Shown one piece after another: positions 1-10,574 of a stretch of 64,000 bases of DNA. The stretch comes from Cerioporus squamosus (lineage: Eukaryota; Basidiomycota; Agaricomycetes; Polyporales; Polyporaceae), in the NCBI GenBank assembly GCA_022592435.1, contig JABYQS010000016.1, positions 62,001 through 126,000 on the forward strand, given 5' to 3'. Both the position numbers and the translations under genes were made by a program. Positions within the stretch are counted from its first letter, which is position 1. Each line of letters opens with the position of its first letter. Under the pieces are notes generated by a model. It saw only the letters and a list, made by a program, of their open reading frames with translations, was not told the DNA's origin and did no database searches.

Positions 1-779
1 CCGTCGTAGTAGAAGTTGAAGTATAATTGATGTATTGTCTGTTCGTTACAATCGTTTGCAAAGATGTCTATAGCGTTTCCATACAGGTAGCTAGGATGGT
101 TGTATTGGTAGAGTCCTAACTGTCGTCGAGAAGGACATCGACCCCATGTGACTGAAATGGACATTCTTGTTGGTCAGTCCGCGACGACAACCAGTTACAA
201 GACATACCTGCTGCTGTGATGCACTCGCCGACATAACTAGGTCAACAGCTTGACAACAAGGGCGATTCAGGCACTGCGTAGCAAAGCGCCGCTATGATCT
301 GCAGCTACGCAGGGCATATCGGCCCCCGTAACCCGGCTCGAAGCCGGGAAGAGAACGTCGGAGGACATGAAAGTACAAACCGTCCCAAGATGCGCACGGA
401 GAGGCTACAAAGCCCGAGAGAAGCCATCCTAAGCTGGTGTCGGTGGGAACGCACCACCGCACAGAGTCTAGACGAGCGGCTGCGGACGATAGGAAGCTAT
501 GCTGCCGGTCAGCGGGTGAGACAAACACGTACTTGCTCAAGGTCTGCTCGATCCCGAGAAAGCTAGACTCGAAGAGAATATCAGTGCCCGGACCACACGA
601 CCGACGAACTCACCCTTGATCTTGCGATGCATCGTACGCTGACGTCTCTCTGGAAGGAACGCCTCGACGAACCTGTGGCGAACCTGCAGCCTCATGTTAG
701 GCCGGCAAGGACGCACTCGGTAATGACTCGCACCGGCCACGTCAGCGGCCAGAGCTGCTCATCTATGGGCCCCGACTGG
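1..779. other. Left flank without a supported gene
   Basis: Several short overlapping ORFs exist on both strands but none has a recognisable domain, splice structure or conserved motif. The only structure seen is a perfect 7-bp stem with a 3-nt loop at 332-348. The segment ends at the left copy of the retrotransposon target-site duplication. Confidence 0.5.
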
Positions 780-794
780 CATGAGGCGTGAGTT
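780..794. repeat. Target-site duplication, left copy
   Basis: The 15 bases CATGAGGCGTGAGTT at 780-794 recur exactly at 12108-12122. The left copy directly abuts an 18-base T run at 793-810, which is the poly(A) tail of a minus-strand LINE; the last two T are shared between tail and duplication. Thirteen bases (780-792) are unambiguous. This is the expected arrangement of target-primed reverse transcription: duplication, element, poly(A), duplication. Confidence 0.8.
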
Positions 795-810
795 TTTTTT
801 TTTTTTTTTT
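793..810 (-). repeat. Poly(A) tail of the LINE
   Basis: Eighteen T on the plus strand, hence A18 at the 3' end of the minus-strand element. It lies directly against the left target-site duplication and 225 nt after the ORF2 stop codon. Confidence 0.85.
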
Positions 811-990
811 GGTGGAGCGCATATCGTCTTGAGCTGCATTGGTCCCCAGAGGGGCTTGTCATACAGCTCACGGTCAAGAAATGGCCAGACGCGCTAGGCA
901 TCACATCCGGGCTAGTAGCCCCGGAAGCGGTACCATAAATAGGTAGACCACCGCGAGGAAATGCATTTTACGCACAGAGTGTGGGACTCG

Positions 991-1050
991 AAACGCGGGA
1001 GATGAGGAAAGGCGATCCCAGGCCATCGCCTTTCCTCATCTTCCGCGTTT
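991..1050 (-). repeat. 26-bp inverted repeat (hairpin) over the ORF2 stop
   Basis: Arms at 991-1016 and 1025-1050 are complementary at 25 of 26 positions, with an 8-nt loop at 1017-1024. The single mismatch is at 1042. The ORF2 stop codon (1036-1038) lies inside the right arm, so in the element RNA the stem joins the end of the coding sequence to the start of the 3' UTR. Some LINE reverse transcriptases recognise a 3' stem-loop of their own RNA, and this is a candidate; that role is inference. Confidence 0.85.
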
Positions 1051-4000
1051 AATACCCACTAAAACCCCGCTATTCACCACCCAGTTCGGAGGCAGGTGGT
1101 GATTATTATTCAAAATAGGACTCCAGATCTTGTCTACTTCGTGCGGCTTGAGTCCTCTCCGATGCTTGGCCATCGCCGCCGTACGCCTGTCGAGATCGAG
1201 TCTGGTCTCCAAGGTAGAGAAAAAACGGTTAGTGACCTCGTTCTCCGTGAAATTAGCCCCTTCGTTCCTAATCACTCTTTCACAGCGCAGCTTCCAGATG
1301 AGGTGCGTCGCCTCTGAACATAGTATGCACCATAGACTCTCTGTCGACGTGCGTCTTACACCTTCTGCAGACGTGAAAACCGCGCATGCTGCTCCGAAAG
1401 TCGAGCCCCAACATGGCTCGTGCCATTTTGCGCCGGTTAGTGCCCACACCTTTCTTAGTAGGTCCCAGACGACCTCCTGACCTGTCGCGTTACATTCTAG
1501 AATGATATGCGTCATCGTTTCGCACTCTCCGCAGAAGCCGCACGTCGCTCGCGCCTGCAGGTCTGCCGGCATTTTAGGCCTCAACCAGTGAGTCCCAATC
1601 ATGTACCCGTCGTGCACTGCCATCCACAGGAATTGCGATGCCGCTCTTGATACATGTCGTGAGCGGAGGGACATCCAGATTGTTTCGTCTTTTAGCTCCG
1701 TATCAAAGATTTCAGTGATCCCGCACGCAATCCGTTCTAGATTTGCCACCGCTCTTGGTCTTGGTTTGGTTTTTGTGTCCTTCAGAGCGCGGATAGCTCG
1801 GTACGCGAGCTTTTGCGTTATTGATTGCAGACGTGCCCCTGAGACGTTGAACTCTGGAGGGGCGTCCAGCAGCAGCGGTTCTCCTAGCGTTCTGGCCGCA
1901 CCTATCGCCGCCAGTTCGTCCGCAGCCTCGTTGCGCAGATCACCGCTGTGTCCCTTTACCCATCTGAAAATTGTGTGCGCCTTCTTCATACGGAGTCTCG
2001 CGATTGTCGCCTGTAAGAGATCTGCGTTTTTTTGGAGGATGTACCCAGTATCCTCATGGCTTTGTCTCCATTTCGTCAGCGAGTCCATCGTCGTCTTAGA
2101 GTCCGTCTCCTGGGTTACTCGCGTATATGTGCTAGCTGTCGTCGTGGCCAGGAGGGTAGCGGCTATTTCCCCTGTTTGGTTTGATTGTTCAAGCACCTCG
2201 GGGAGGCGGATACTCCTGTTCAGAGTTTGGTCTTCTTCGACGAATACACCTGCTCCTGCCTGCGCGTTCTTCTGACCGTTCCGCATGCAGGACCCATCAG
2301 TAGCAATTATTAAGGCCCTCCCGTCTTCCTCTACTTCGGTGTCTATGCGCACATTCGACACCCGCGTCGCATCGGTGAAAATGCGGAGCACCTTCCCCAG
2401 ATCTCCATGCGTAGTGATGCACCTATCAAAGGGGACGAAGCCGTCTTGTAGGTTTTGATTCCTTATACTCTCCATCCCGTCCCGCTCATAGTCTTCTGGC
2501 TGCCGTACGCTAGGATTCCACTTCCCCGGTAGCGTACTAATCAGCTGTTTGGCCCGGGAGTAACACAGGTGAGGGTTCGCACATCCTACGACCGATCTCT
2601 GGTGGATGCAACCTGCGCACTTACATGCTGCTTTCGGCCGATGTTCTGCATCTTCTAGAGACTGCGCGAGGCGGCCGAAATCTCCCACCGTCATGGCTTT
2701 GTGAACTTTTCGCAGGCAAGTGAGTAGCTTAGACGGCCTCGTGAGGCAACTAAGTGACTTAGGATCAGCATAAGCGTGATCCCACATTGGCATGCAATTG
2801 AGGATCTGCCTGGAGAAAGCTAGGCCTTCCAGCCGAAGACCGTATTTTTTCGCCACCTTCATCATCCCTTCCAGCTCCGCCGGCAGACCCCTTGCTCTCG
2901 GCTTCCATCTTTGGAGGAAGGGGTTGATACGTAGTTCTGCTTGGCTCGGCCTAACATCCCTAGGTACGTGAGCTGCAAGAAGATCGTCAGCAAGAAAAGC
3001 CCATATGGGGCGTTCATTGCTGAAATCCAGGTATGACTTTAGCCACATGATATCGATGGCCTCGTTTCTTGCAGCTAGGTCCACCATGCCTAGTCCTCCT
3101 TGCGCAACCGGTAAGCAAACATGTTTCATTCCTACCGGTGTGTTGTAACGGTCGTCCCACAGGTAGCTTCGGATTATCTTATTGAGGCGTTTGAGGATTA
3201 ACTCTGGCATGCGTTGCACGTTCGTCAGGTATTGTGTCATACCTCCGACAATCATCTGGACTACATGTTTCTTTCCTTGCACCGTCGCATGTCCGTTTTT
3301 CCACCTTGCAATGACTTGCATTAGGGGCTGTCTCATCGCCACTATCTTATTCAGAACAAGCGTCCAGACCTCCACCTGGTCGATTCCATTCCCGAAGAAA
3401 GCGCCAAGGATCCTGACTGCCTCGCCGTCCTGCGCTACGTGAACACCCTTTGGGTAGTTTTCCCAGGTACCTGTTGCTCGGTAGGTCTCCGCCATCTCCA
3501 GTCGGAACTCGGGTCTTCCGATAGGGACAATCTCAGTCTTACTCAGATTGAACCTCGCTTTAGCCGCAGAGCACCAAGTGTCCAGGACGGTCTGCAGAGT
3601 CGCAAAATCATCGTGTCTAGATAGATACACCGTAGTATCGTCTGCAAAAAGTACTGCTTTGAGAATTTCGTCACATCGCGGGATGCTGAAACCTGCAATG
3701 TCAGATTTTCGGATCATAGCCGACAGAGGCTCAATGGCTAGATCAAATAGCAGACATGAGAGGGGGTCGCCTTGTCGTACACCCCGGTATATGCGGTATG
3801 CCTTGCTCATAATGCCATTAACCATTACTGAGGTGACCGCATTCTCGTATAGTGACTGTACTATGCGAATGAAGGTATCCGGGATCCCGAATTTACTCAG
3901 GACCCGCCATAGATAATCATGTGCAATTTTGTCGTATGCTTTCTCCTGGTCAAGCGCCACAATAGCCCCGTCCGCGTCGTTTTCCTCGGCCCAGCTCATC

Positions 4001-6480
4001 ATCATGCGCGCGAGCTGGGTATGGTTATGAATCTTCCGTCCTGGGACAAAACCTGCTTGCGATCGGTGTATGATACATGGCGCCACCCCGGCTAGGCGAA
4101 CCGCTAAAGACTTGCTGAGGAGTTTATAGTCCGTATTCAGGAGGGTGATAGGTCTATAGTTAACAACTCTAGTGCGTTCTCCTTTTTCCTTGTATATGGG
4201 GGCAATCCAGCCCTGTGCGAAGGGTGTCTCTGGGTCGACACCATGTGTTCTAATATCTTCAAAAGCGGCCGTCAAGAGTTCCATCACGTCGAAATCAGTT
4301 CTCGTGGAGAAGCGCATGTCCTCGATGTGCCTCGCGTGGAGCGTCTTCCACAATTCGAAAGGTATACCATCAAGACCTGGCGCTGAACCGCCTTTCGCGA
4401 ATCTCAGTGCAAGTGAGCACTCCTCGTACGTCATTTCGCCTCCGAGCTCCTCAGCCTGTGCCTGGGACACTGTGGCATCCAGGCTGTTTAGAGCCTTCAC
4501 GATGTCCTCTTCCCGTTCAGCCGGTATTTTGGCGTCCGATTCGTCACGTTGAACTTGTATATGGTGCGACCTAGCCATCTCTGCCATTTTTACCGAGTCA
4601 GTCTCGTATACCTTTTCGCCCGCCACACCTCTTCGGTCTTCTCTCTCGAAGGCGTTTATGATGTCCCGAGGTGCACACTCCCGGTGTAGCTTCGACCAGT
4701 ATTTTGTGGGCCGATCGCCGTATATGCGGTGCGTAGCTCTAGAGTTTTGTTGCTGTTGTTTATATCTTCTCTGCTTGAGCTGACGTATCTGCTTGGTTAG
4801 ACTTTCCGCCTCCTTGACCTTCTCAAGCTCAGGGAGGTCTTTGTTTGCATTTGTCGCCTTGAGTGCTACCTCTCTCTCCTTAATCTCCGATAGTAGCTTG
4901 GGGATGACCTCCCTCTCTCTAGCCCTAGCCAGCTTCATCACGTCGATCTTAAAACTATGCAGAATTTTCTGTGGGTTCTTCTCTTCCGATCTCACGCCAA
5001 GGTTCTTAAGAGCTGACAGTTCTAGCATCGCCATGATTCCTCGTCGTTTTATTTCCCTAGTTAGCTTTTTGTCACGGATCAGCTGCAGGGGAAATAGCGG
5101 ACGACCTTGCCCAATCGTAGGTGCATTTTTAGGGGTGAGCTGGACTGAGATGAGGCTATGATCAGTTTTCACCCCTGCCTCACACAGCTTCCACTCGCGC
5201 GCGTCCTCGAAGGTTTCCTTTGTCACATATATTCGGTCCAGACGAGAGAAGACTGCATTGGGCCCTGTGCCTCTGTGGAAGGTATACGCTCTCGTACTCG
5301 GGTTCGCTAGCCTCCACCCGTCCGCTAACATCAGTCCTAGGTTCAGCTTAAGGTCATCAAGCATGGATACCGACTTGTCAGGACCTTCCCCTACTGGAAG
5401 GCGATCTAACGAATCCTCCACACAATTGAAATCACCCGCCATCAGATGCGGCCGGGGGCATTCAGGATGCTCGTCATAGAAAGTCTGGATGGCCTTGAAA
5501 AAGAGCTTCCTTTCCGTTACCCCGTGCGACGTCGGTGCGTAGATGCATAGGACATTTCTTGCGTCACCTCCCGGACATGGCACCGACACTTGAATCGCTC
5601 TTCCTGGAACCACCTCCATTGCAGACACCCCGGCCGTGTTTATGTACCTCGCGTTCAGGACAATCGCCACCCCTTCCCGTTGGGTCGGGGCCTCTGGATT
5701 CGCCGAGAAGAGGATTTTGATTTTCTTGGAGAACATCTTATGAATTCCGGCCACACGCTCGCTCGTCAGGTGAGTCTCTTGAAGTAGCAGAACACCTATC
5801 CTGTGTTCTGACATCATTCGATAGATACGTCCCCATTTGTTGTCCTGGTGGTCTCGTACCAGATTCCCAAACCCGTTTATGTTGATTGATGCGACCTGAA
5901 GAGTAGTCTTACGTTCCTTCCTCGTCTTTTTCTTCCTGGCCCTTTTTCTACCTACGTCGTCGCAGTTCTGCGGCAGGTCTTCCAGTTGTCTAACCTGGGA
6001 AACCGTTCTTCTTTCGCGTCCCCTCTCCTCTACACTCTCCTCCTGGAGAAACATGTCACCGATCCTAAACTGGGCATCAAGAGCTCCGTGGCAGGCATGT
6101 ACACCACTAGAGCCTCCTCCCTGGTCAGGGCGCAGAGAGCCATTACCGAAAATGTCACAGCTGTTTTGGGTCTGATGAGACAATTTACTGTTCGCAGTTG
6201 CGTAGTCGACCAGGTTACAACCATATACTTGGTCCAAGATCGGGTACCCCCAATCACGGGGACAGCACGTCATGCCCAGCCTGCAGCCGCCGGTTATGAC
6301 GCTTTCGCTTTCGCGCGGGTAGTCCAGCCTAAATAGGCTCCCGTTAATAGAGAAGGACGTCGGGGCTTTCCTGCGCCGAAGCCAGTAAATGTGGGCCCTG
6401 ACGTGGCAGGCATTTATCGGCGTCGTCGCTGCTCGACGCCGTACCACGCATAATCCGGATGCCATCCCGGTGCGTACCAA
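1036..6480 (-). CDS. LINE ORF2: endonuclease / reverse transcriptase / RNase H
   Basis: An uninterrupted 1814-codon ORF. An APE-type endonuclease begins near residue 195 (NINGFG, LLQETHL near 230, GDFN near 350, RLDRIYV near 415, DHSL near 440). The reverse transcriptase domain covers about residues 770-1000, with YRPITLLN, the LDQEKAYDK block near 848, GVRQGDPLS and the catalytic FADD near 945. A type I RNase H follows with ATDGS near 1395, GEIAA, TDS and the GHS/NEAADELA block near 1508. A cysteine/histidine finger (CGFCGECETMTHIILEC) lies near 1640. An extra cysteine cluster, CKCAGC..., sits between RT and RNase H. The first 190 residues before the endonuclease look unlike coding sequence, so translation may begin at an internal ATG. 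All key catalytic residues are present, so the protein is probably functional. Confidence 0.95.
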   Translation of the reverse strand: MVRTGMASGLCVVRRRAATTPINACHVRAHIYWLRRRKAPTSFSINGSLFRLDYPRESESVITGGCRLGMTCCPRDWGYPILDQVYGCNLVDYATANSKLSHQTQNSCDIFGNGSLRPDQGGGSSGVHACHGALDAQFRIGDMFLQEESVEERGRERRTVSQVRQLEDLPQNCDDVGRKRARKKKTRKERKTTLQVASININGFGNLVRDHQDNKWGRIYRMMSEHRIGVLLLQETHLTSERVAGIHKMFSKKIKILFSANPEAPTQREGVAIVLNARYINTAGVSAMEVVPGRAIQVSVPCPGGDARNVLCIYAPTSHGVTERKLFFKAIQTFYDEHPECPRPHLMAGDFNCVEDSLDRLPVGEGPDKSVSMLDDLKLNLGLMLADGWRLANPSTRAYTFHRGTGPNAVFSRLDRIYVTKETFEDAREWKLCEAGVKTDHSLISVQLTPKNAPTIGQGRPLFPLQLIRDKKLTREIKRRGIMAMLELSALKNLGVRSEEKNPQKILHSFKIDVMKLARAREREVIPKLLSEIKEREVALKATNANKDLPELEKVKEAESLTKQIRQLKQRRYKQQQQNSRATHRIYGDRPTKYWSKLHRECAPRDIINAFEREDRRGVAGEKVYETDSVKMAEMARSHHIQVQRDESDAKIPAEREEDIVKALNSLDATVSQAQAEELGGEMTYEECSLALRFAKGGSAPGLDGIPFELWKTLHARHIEDMRFSTRTDFDVMELLTAAFEDIRTHGVDPETPFAQGWIAPIYKEKGERTRVVNYRPITLLNTDYKLLSKSLAVRLAGVAPCIIHRSQAGFVPGRKIHNHTQLARMMMSWAEENDADGAIVALDQEKAYDKIAHDYLWRVLSKFGIPDTFIRIVQSLYENAVTSVMVNGIMSKAYRIYRGVRQGDPLSCLLFDLAIEPLSAMIRKSDIAGFSIPRCDEILKAVLFADDTTVYLSRHDDFATLQTVLDTWCSAAKARFNLSKTEIVPIGRPEFRLEMAETYRATGTWENYPKGVHVAQDGEAVRILGAFFGNGIDQVEVWTLVLNKIVAMRQPLMQVIARWKNGHATVQGKKHVVQMIVGGMTQYLTNVQRMPELILKRLNKIIRSYLWDDRYNTPVGMKHVCLPVAQGGLGMVDLAARNEAIDIMWLKSYLDFSNERPIWAFLADDLLAAHVPRDVRPSQAELRINPFLQRWKPRARGLPAELEGMMKVAKKYGLRLEGLAFSRQILNCMPMWDHAYADPKSLSCLTRPSKLLTCLRKVHKAMTVGDFGRLAQSLEDAEHRPKAACKCAGCIHQRSVVGCANPHLCYSRAKQLISTLPGKWNPSVRQPEDYERDGMESIRNQNLQDGFVPFDRCITTHGDLGKVLRIFTDATRVSNVRIDTEVEEDGRALIIATDGSCMRNGQKNAQAGAGVFVEEDQTLNRSIRLPEVLEQSNQTGEIAATLLATTTASTYTRVTQETDSKTTMDSLTKWRQSHEDTGYILQKNADLLQATIARLRMKKAHTIFRWVKGHSGDLRNEAADELAAIGAARTLGEPLLLDAPPEFNVSGARLQSITQKLAYRAIRALKDTKTKPRPRAVANLERIACGITEIFDTELKDETIWMSLRSRHVSRAASQFLWMAVHDGYMIGTHWLRPKMPADLQARATCGFCGECETMTHIILECNATGQEVVWDLLRKVWALTGAKWHEPCWGSTFGAACAVFTSAEGVRRTSTESLWCILCSEATHLIWKLRCERVIRNEGANFTENEVTNRFFSTLETRLDLDRRTAAMAKHRRGLKPHEVDKIWSPILNNNHHLPPNWVVNSGVLVGIKRGR

Positions 6481-6867
6481 GCCGGTTAACCATAATGCAG
6501 TGCCATAGTTGCGTCCCGAGCACTGTTGAAAGCGACATAGCTCATGTCTGCCTGCTCAGGGTCGTTAGTTTTCTAGAGGAGCAGTTGCCCCCTTCAAAAG
6601 CGAGCGCATCCCATGAGGATATGAGACAAGACTGTTTACCGCGACCAGGGAGAGGACTCTATTTAGGGATCCTAGTGCAGTCCAAATTGACACTGAGAGC
6701 CTCAGGGTTCATCTATTCTCGCATTCCGAGAGGTACCTTCGCCTCGCGCACACTGACATTGAGTGGGGATTGTTGAATTAAGGATTCTCTACTGTATGTC
6801 GTGTTCGCCTCGTCTACACGTTCGGTTTTGTCGTCACGACCTCAGAGACAACAGATACTGTCCCCTT

Positions 6868-9342
6868 CTACTCTCGCCAGGCCTCCCTCGGAGTCTCCAC
6901 CCATTGCGATGGTTGGTGCGATCGTGACTGCTGCGAAAGCTGCGCCTGGCGATACCCTCCGTTCCACGTCTGTCTCCCGAAGGACAGTTGCTCGCGCCCG
7001 GCGTCGCCTCGTCGTGCGGGCTCTCTTCCTTCACCTGCATACCTGCTTCCAGCCGTACTCCACTCCTTAGCCTCTCTCTGTCGGCCTTTCCATGCACCCC
7101 CTCCTCGAGATCCTCGTCCTCGTCCTCCCGGCGGCGCACCTCTCTTCGGTCCTCCCAGCTGCTCCGCCGTATGGGATTTCTCCCCTACTCCCGTGCCCTG
7201 CCACCCGCGCATCGTTGGGAACGGGCACTTCATCGTGTCATGGTCGACGCCCCGACATCCGGCGCACCAGAAGATCCTACGTGCGACTCCTGAACCGTTC
7301 AGGAAGTTGTTGTACCTGGTCGCTCTCAGGTCCGAAACCCACTCCCGCCATATCGCCATGTCATCCGTTGGAGGTTCGACATAAACGTTCGCCATGAAGT
7401 CGCCATCGTCGAGGTCGGCAATCCGGATCTCCAGCGTATTCAAGATGTATGGGACCCTCTCGCCGGGCGGGATCCTGCGCAGGGTTTTGTTCGTACTCGT
7501 CATCTTCTCCAGACGCTCGCGCATCCTTGGTGCCTGGAGCGCATTCATCACGGCTGCCCTGATTACGCCCGCGTCCGGCCTCAGGAAACCTACCAGACTG
7601 CATACCCACTTGGGGTTGCCCAGTCTCCTCGGATATGTGATAATACTTACACCCCTCGACGAGGCCACTCGGACGGCCGCCATCCTAGACGCTCCCGCCG
7701 CTGTGAGACCCCGTATCACCCACGTGAAGGGGAGGTCGCGGGCACTGAGAGACTTCCGCTGGTCAGGATCTGGGGGAACTACGTTGAAGCGTGTTTCGCC
7801 CGTGATGGAGGTCGTCATCGCCGTTACCGCGCCTTCGACGTGCCGATTAACCACTCCATTAGTCGTGTACCTGTAGTTGTATGCCGCAAACATGACGACT
7901 GTGCTGTCTCCCCACATCTCCCTTTGCCAGTCGACCGACTGCCCGCTAACGAGGCGCTCCGGGTCGTCGAAATGGACTTCCCATCGCCGATCGCGCGGGT
8001 TTTCTGCCAGGGCTGGTGCGTCCTCGTCGCCTGGTCCTTGTGCGACCGCAGAAGGTATCATGCCGACGTCTCTCCAGTCCTCGTGCTCATCCACCTGCAT
8101 GTCACCTGAAACCTGCCCCTGCCAGCCCGCGCCCTGACTCTGGTTTCGGTCATCGCACGCAAGACTCGCGGCGCGTGCGGGTACCGAACGAGCAGCCGAC
8201 CCCTCACGAGGCTGCGCAGAGAAAGTTCCCGGGTCTGCGTGCTCGGAGAGCTCTTCTCCGCGTCCAGGGTGCCAGATGGCGTCGCGTTCTTCCTCCGCGT
8301 CCTCCTCGGCCGCCTTGTCCTGCATGCGGCGGAGGCCTCTTCGGTACTCCCAGGCCTTGGTGTTCGGAATCGGCGAGAACATGACTTCGTTCTCGCTCGC
8401 ATCCCCTTCCTCGCCCCAGTCTTCCACCGCCGGGACTCTCCTTCTGCCGTTCCGGCCCAGGGCCTCGGAGTCCCATTGTCTTGGCGCATATCCTCCACGG
8501 AAGGAGCTGTTCTCCTCTGGGCGCGCGCTCTCGAATGTCCTCGACGGCGGGTCTTCTAACGCCCTGCAGAGGCCGTCTCGCGCCCCTCGGCTCGTCTTGG
8601 TCCTTGGTCCTGGCGGGGTCCTCAAAAGGGCGCTCGACTCCTCGTCCTCACCGAAAGAGTCGATCCGCATGCTCTCATCGTGTTTGTCTTGATCAGCCCT
8701 GCTCGCCGCACGCGGTTCTCTACTCGCGTACGACTCGTTCTCGGTACCGTGCCACAGAGGGGAAGATGCGACGGAGGAGTTGGCTTTAGAGAAAGGAGTA
8801 GGGGGTTGACCGGAAACATTTGCCTGGCTATCTACCGTAAAATGTGTATATAAAGAATGACGATTTTGAGAGGGATACGAGGGTTCGTTCCTTGGGGTTG
8901 AGCACAGAAAGGGCCGGGACTCAAGACTCTGCGCACCGCCTAGACCTCCAGTGCCACCCCACGGGTTGGCGAGGAGTTCCGCTATCGGGGGAAGCCTCAT
9001 CGATGGCTGCGCTGGGGCCGCCTCTTCTCGCCTTGGCCTCCTAGCCGTCCTACTCCTTTCTTCAGAACCTTGGGAGCCCCCCCATGAACGCTTACGGCGG
9101 GTCGGCTCGTGGATTCGACGTGAAGGCGTATGCAGCTCACCCATGTACGCGTCTAGGTCCTGCGAATTGGTCCGAGCATTCTGAACTGGAGCCTGCTGTT
9201 GGTTGCTTGGCGGGGCATCTTCTTCGTCAAGCTCTCCTTCTTCGAACGTCCTCGACTCGTTGTCGTCGAACTGGACGAAAGCGGGGGATCCTGTCTCCCT
9301 TGGCAGCGAGCCTACAGCCCTCCACCATGGAGAGCTATCCAT
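6868..9342 (-). CDS. LINE ORF1: gag-like protein with CCHC knuckle
   Basis: An 824-codon ORF upstream of ORF2 in the same element. It is rich in Ser, Arg, Glu and Pro over residues 1-430. A more globular part follows at about 450-680, then one zinc knuckle CAGCRGVDHDTMKC (C-x2-C-x4-H-x4-C) near residue 690, and a basic Gly/Arg/Gln-rich tail. Such proteins bind the element RNA. The reading frame is open upstream to 9459. A candidate 53-nt intron (GTAAGC at 9512 to TAG at 9460) would join it in frame to a 73-codon exon starting at ATG 9731, adding about 112 residues. Whether that intron or the 9342 ATG is used cannot be decided here; an intron inside a retrotransposon ORF would be unusual. Confidence 0.8.
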   Translation of the reverse strand: MDSSPWWRAVGSLPRETGSPAFVQFDDNESRTFEEGELDEEDAPPSNQQQAPVQNARTNSQDLDAYMGELHTPSRRIHEPTRRKRSWGGSQGSEERSRTARRPRREEAAPAQPSMRLPPIAELLANPWGGTGGLGGAQSLESRPFLCSTPRNEPSYPSQNRHSLYTHFTVDSQANVSGQPPTPFSKANSSVASSPLWHGTENESYASREPRAASRADQDKHDESMRIDSFGEDEESSALLRTPPGPRTKTSRGARDGLCRALEDPPSRTFESARPEENSSFRGGYAPRQWDSEALGRNGRRRVPAVEDWGEEGDASENEVMFSPIPNTKAWEYRRGLRRMQDKAAEEDAEEERDAIWHPGRGEELSEHADPGTFSAQPREGSAARSVPARAASLACDDRNQSQGAGWQGQVSGDMQVDEHEDWRDVGMIPSAVAQGPGDEDAPALAENPRDRRWEVHFDDPERLVSGQSVDWQREMWGDSTVVMFAAYNYRYTTNGVVNRHVEGAVTAMTTSITGETRFNVVPPDPDQRKSLSARDLPFTWVIRGLTAAGASRMAAVRVASSRGVSIITYPRRLGNPKWVCSLVGFLRPDAGVIRAAVMNALQAPRMRERLEKMTSTNKTLRRIPPGERVPYILNTLEIRIADLDDGDFMANVYVEPPTDDMAIWREWVSDLRATRYNNFLNGSGVARRIFWCAGCRGVDHDTMKCPFPTMRGWQGTGVGEKSHTAEQLGGPKRGAPPGGRGRGSRGGGAWKGRQREAKEWSTAGSRYAGEGREPARRGDAGREQLSFGRQTWNGGYRQAQLSQQSRSHQPSQWVETPREAWRE

Positions 9343-10574
9343 GCTCGCCGGCGGACGTGCGCCTTCTCCAGCAGTGCCCTCTGCCTCACCGTCCTCCGAA
9401 AGGTCTGTCGTGGGGAGACGGATCGGGGAACTTGAAGGTAGCGTCCCGCTCTCCTCGCTCTACCAATCCTTCGTTCACCTGAGGGACCTCCAGAGAGGGT
9501 GCGCGTGCTTACCTGAAGACGCCCGAGCTGGCGAGGCTTCCCTACGCCGTCCACGAGTGTTTCTTGCGTTCCTACGGTGGAGACGTCCTCGTCGCTCGCA
9601 ACCGGCACCTCCATGTCACGGTCGTTTTCCTGCTCCGGCGTCGACGGCACCAGCACCCGACCCATGCCGTTAGCAGGTCTCCTTCCACGCTCCGAAGGTA
9701 AGCCCTTCGCTCGTCCCGTACTCACAGACATCAGCGTCTGGCCGTTTTCTTCGTCCGCGGTACTAAAGGGCGCACCGAGAAGGGGGTCGTTCTAGATTTG
9801 AGAGAGGGAGAGCCGCGGTGAGGGAGATCAAGGCGGTAGGGGAGGGAGGGGGGAAAGGTTGCGACAAGGGCCGACGCGCGTGCGTTCATGCCTTCTATAT
9901 CCCTCCTCGCGTCGTTCTCCCGTATCCTTGCTCACGGTGACTTGCTTTTTCGTTTCCCATTCAGTCGCGGCGTCTTGGTTCGTATGGTTGGCCTCGTTGT
10001 AGTCGGGAGAGTAAGACAGAGGCGCGCGACGGGTGGCAATGCATCGACTGCCGCCCGCCTGCAACCGGTTCTTCGTCTTCTCCTTTGGGTGAGTTTGCCA
10101 GCATTTGCGCGCCTTACATCTGCGCCTAGCAGCGCCCCTTTTCTTCCTATTCAAGTGCTGTTCTCCTGCTTACCTTAGCGGCTTCCTTTGCGACAGGTGT
10201 TGGCGTTTGACAGCCCCTCGTTCGTCTCGCCACCGTCGCTCTTTTCGTTCTCACTTGTGTCTTCCTCCTCTCTCACAGATTCTTCTTCTGGCTGGCTCGC
10301 TACACCTTCCTTCTGCACATCGCCTGGCGTGCATCCTAGGGCCGATGCTCTCTAGTGGAGCACCTCAGGATTGACGTTCACGTCTTGCCTCTGGCATCTT
10401 CTAATCCAGGTACGCCTGTCGTACTCTCTTTGACCTCGCCCCTTTAGGTCGTCGTTCTTATTCCAACATTCCTACTGCCTACCGTAGCATCTTCGCTGTC
10501 CGGACCTCGCCTTCTCGCCTTAGCGCTTGCCTACGTCAAGACTGCGCGGTCGTCGTTCTCGTGAGTCGTCATGC

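Noticed and set aside
332..348. Hairpin CCCGGCT-CGA-AGCCGGG as a tRNA T-arm or terminator
   Set aside because: The loop is 3 nt, there is no matching acceptor stem or A box, and rho-independent terminators do not apply in a fungal nucleus.
1601..2275. 224-codon plus-strand ORF inside the LINE
   Set aside because: It is the reverse frame of the RNase H part of ORF2 and has no homology of its own.
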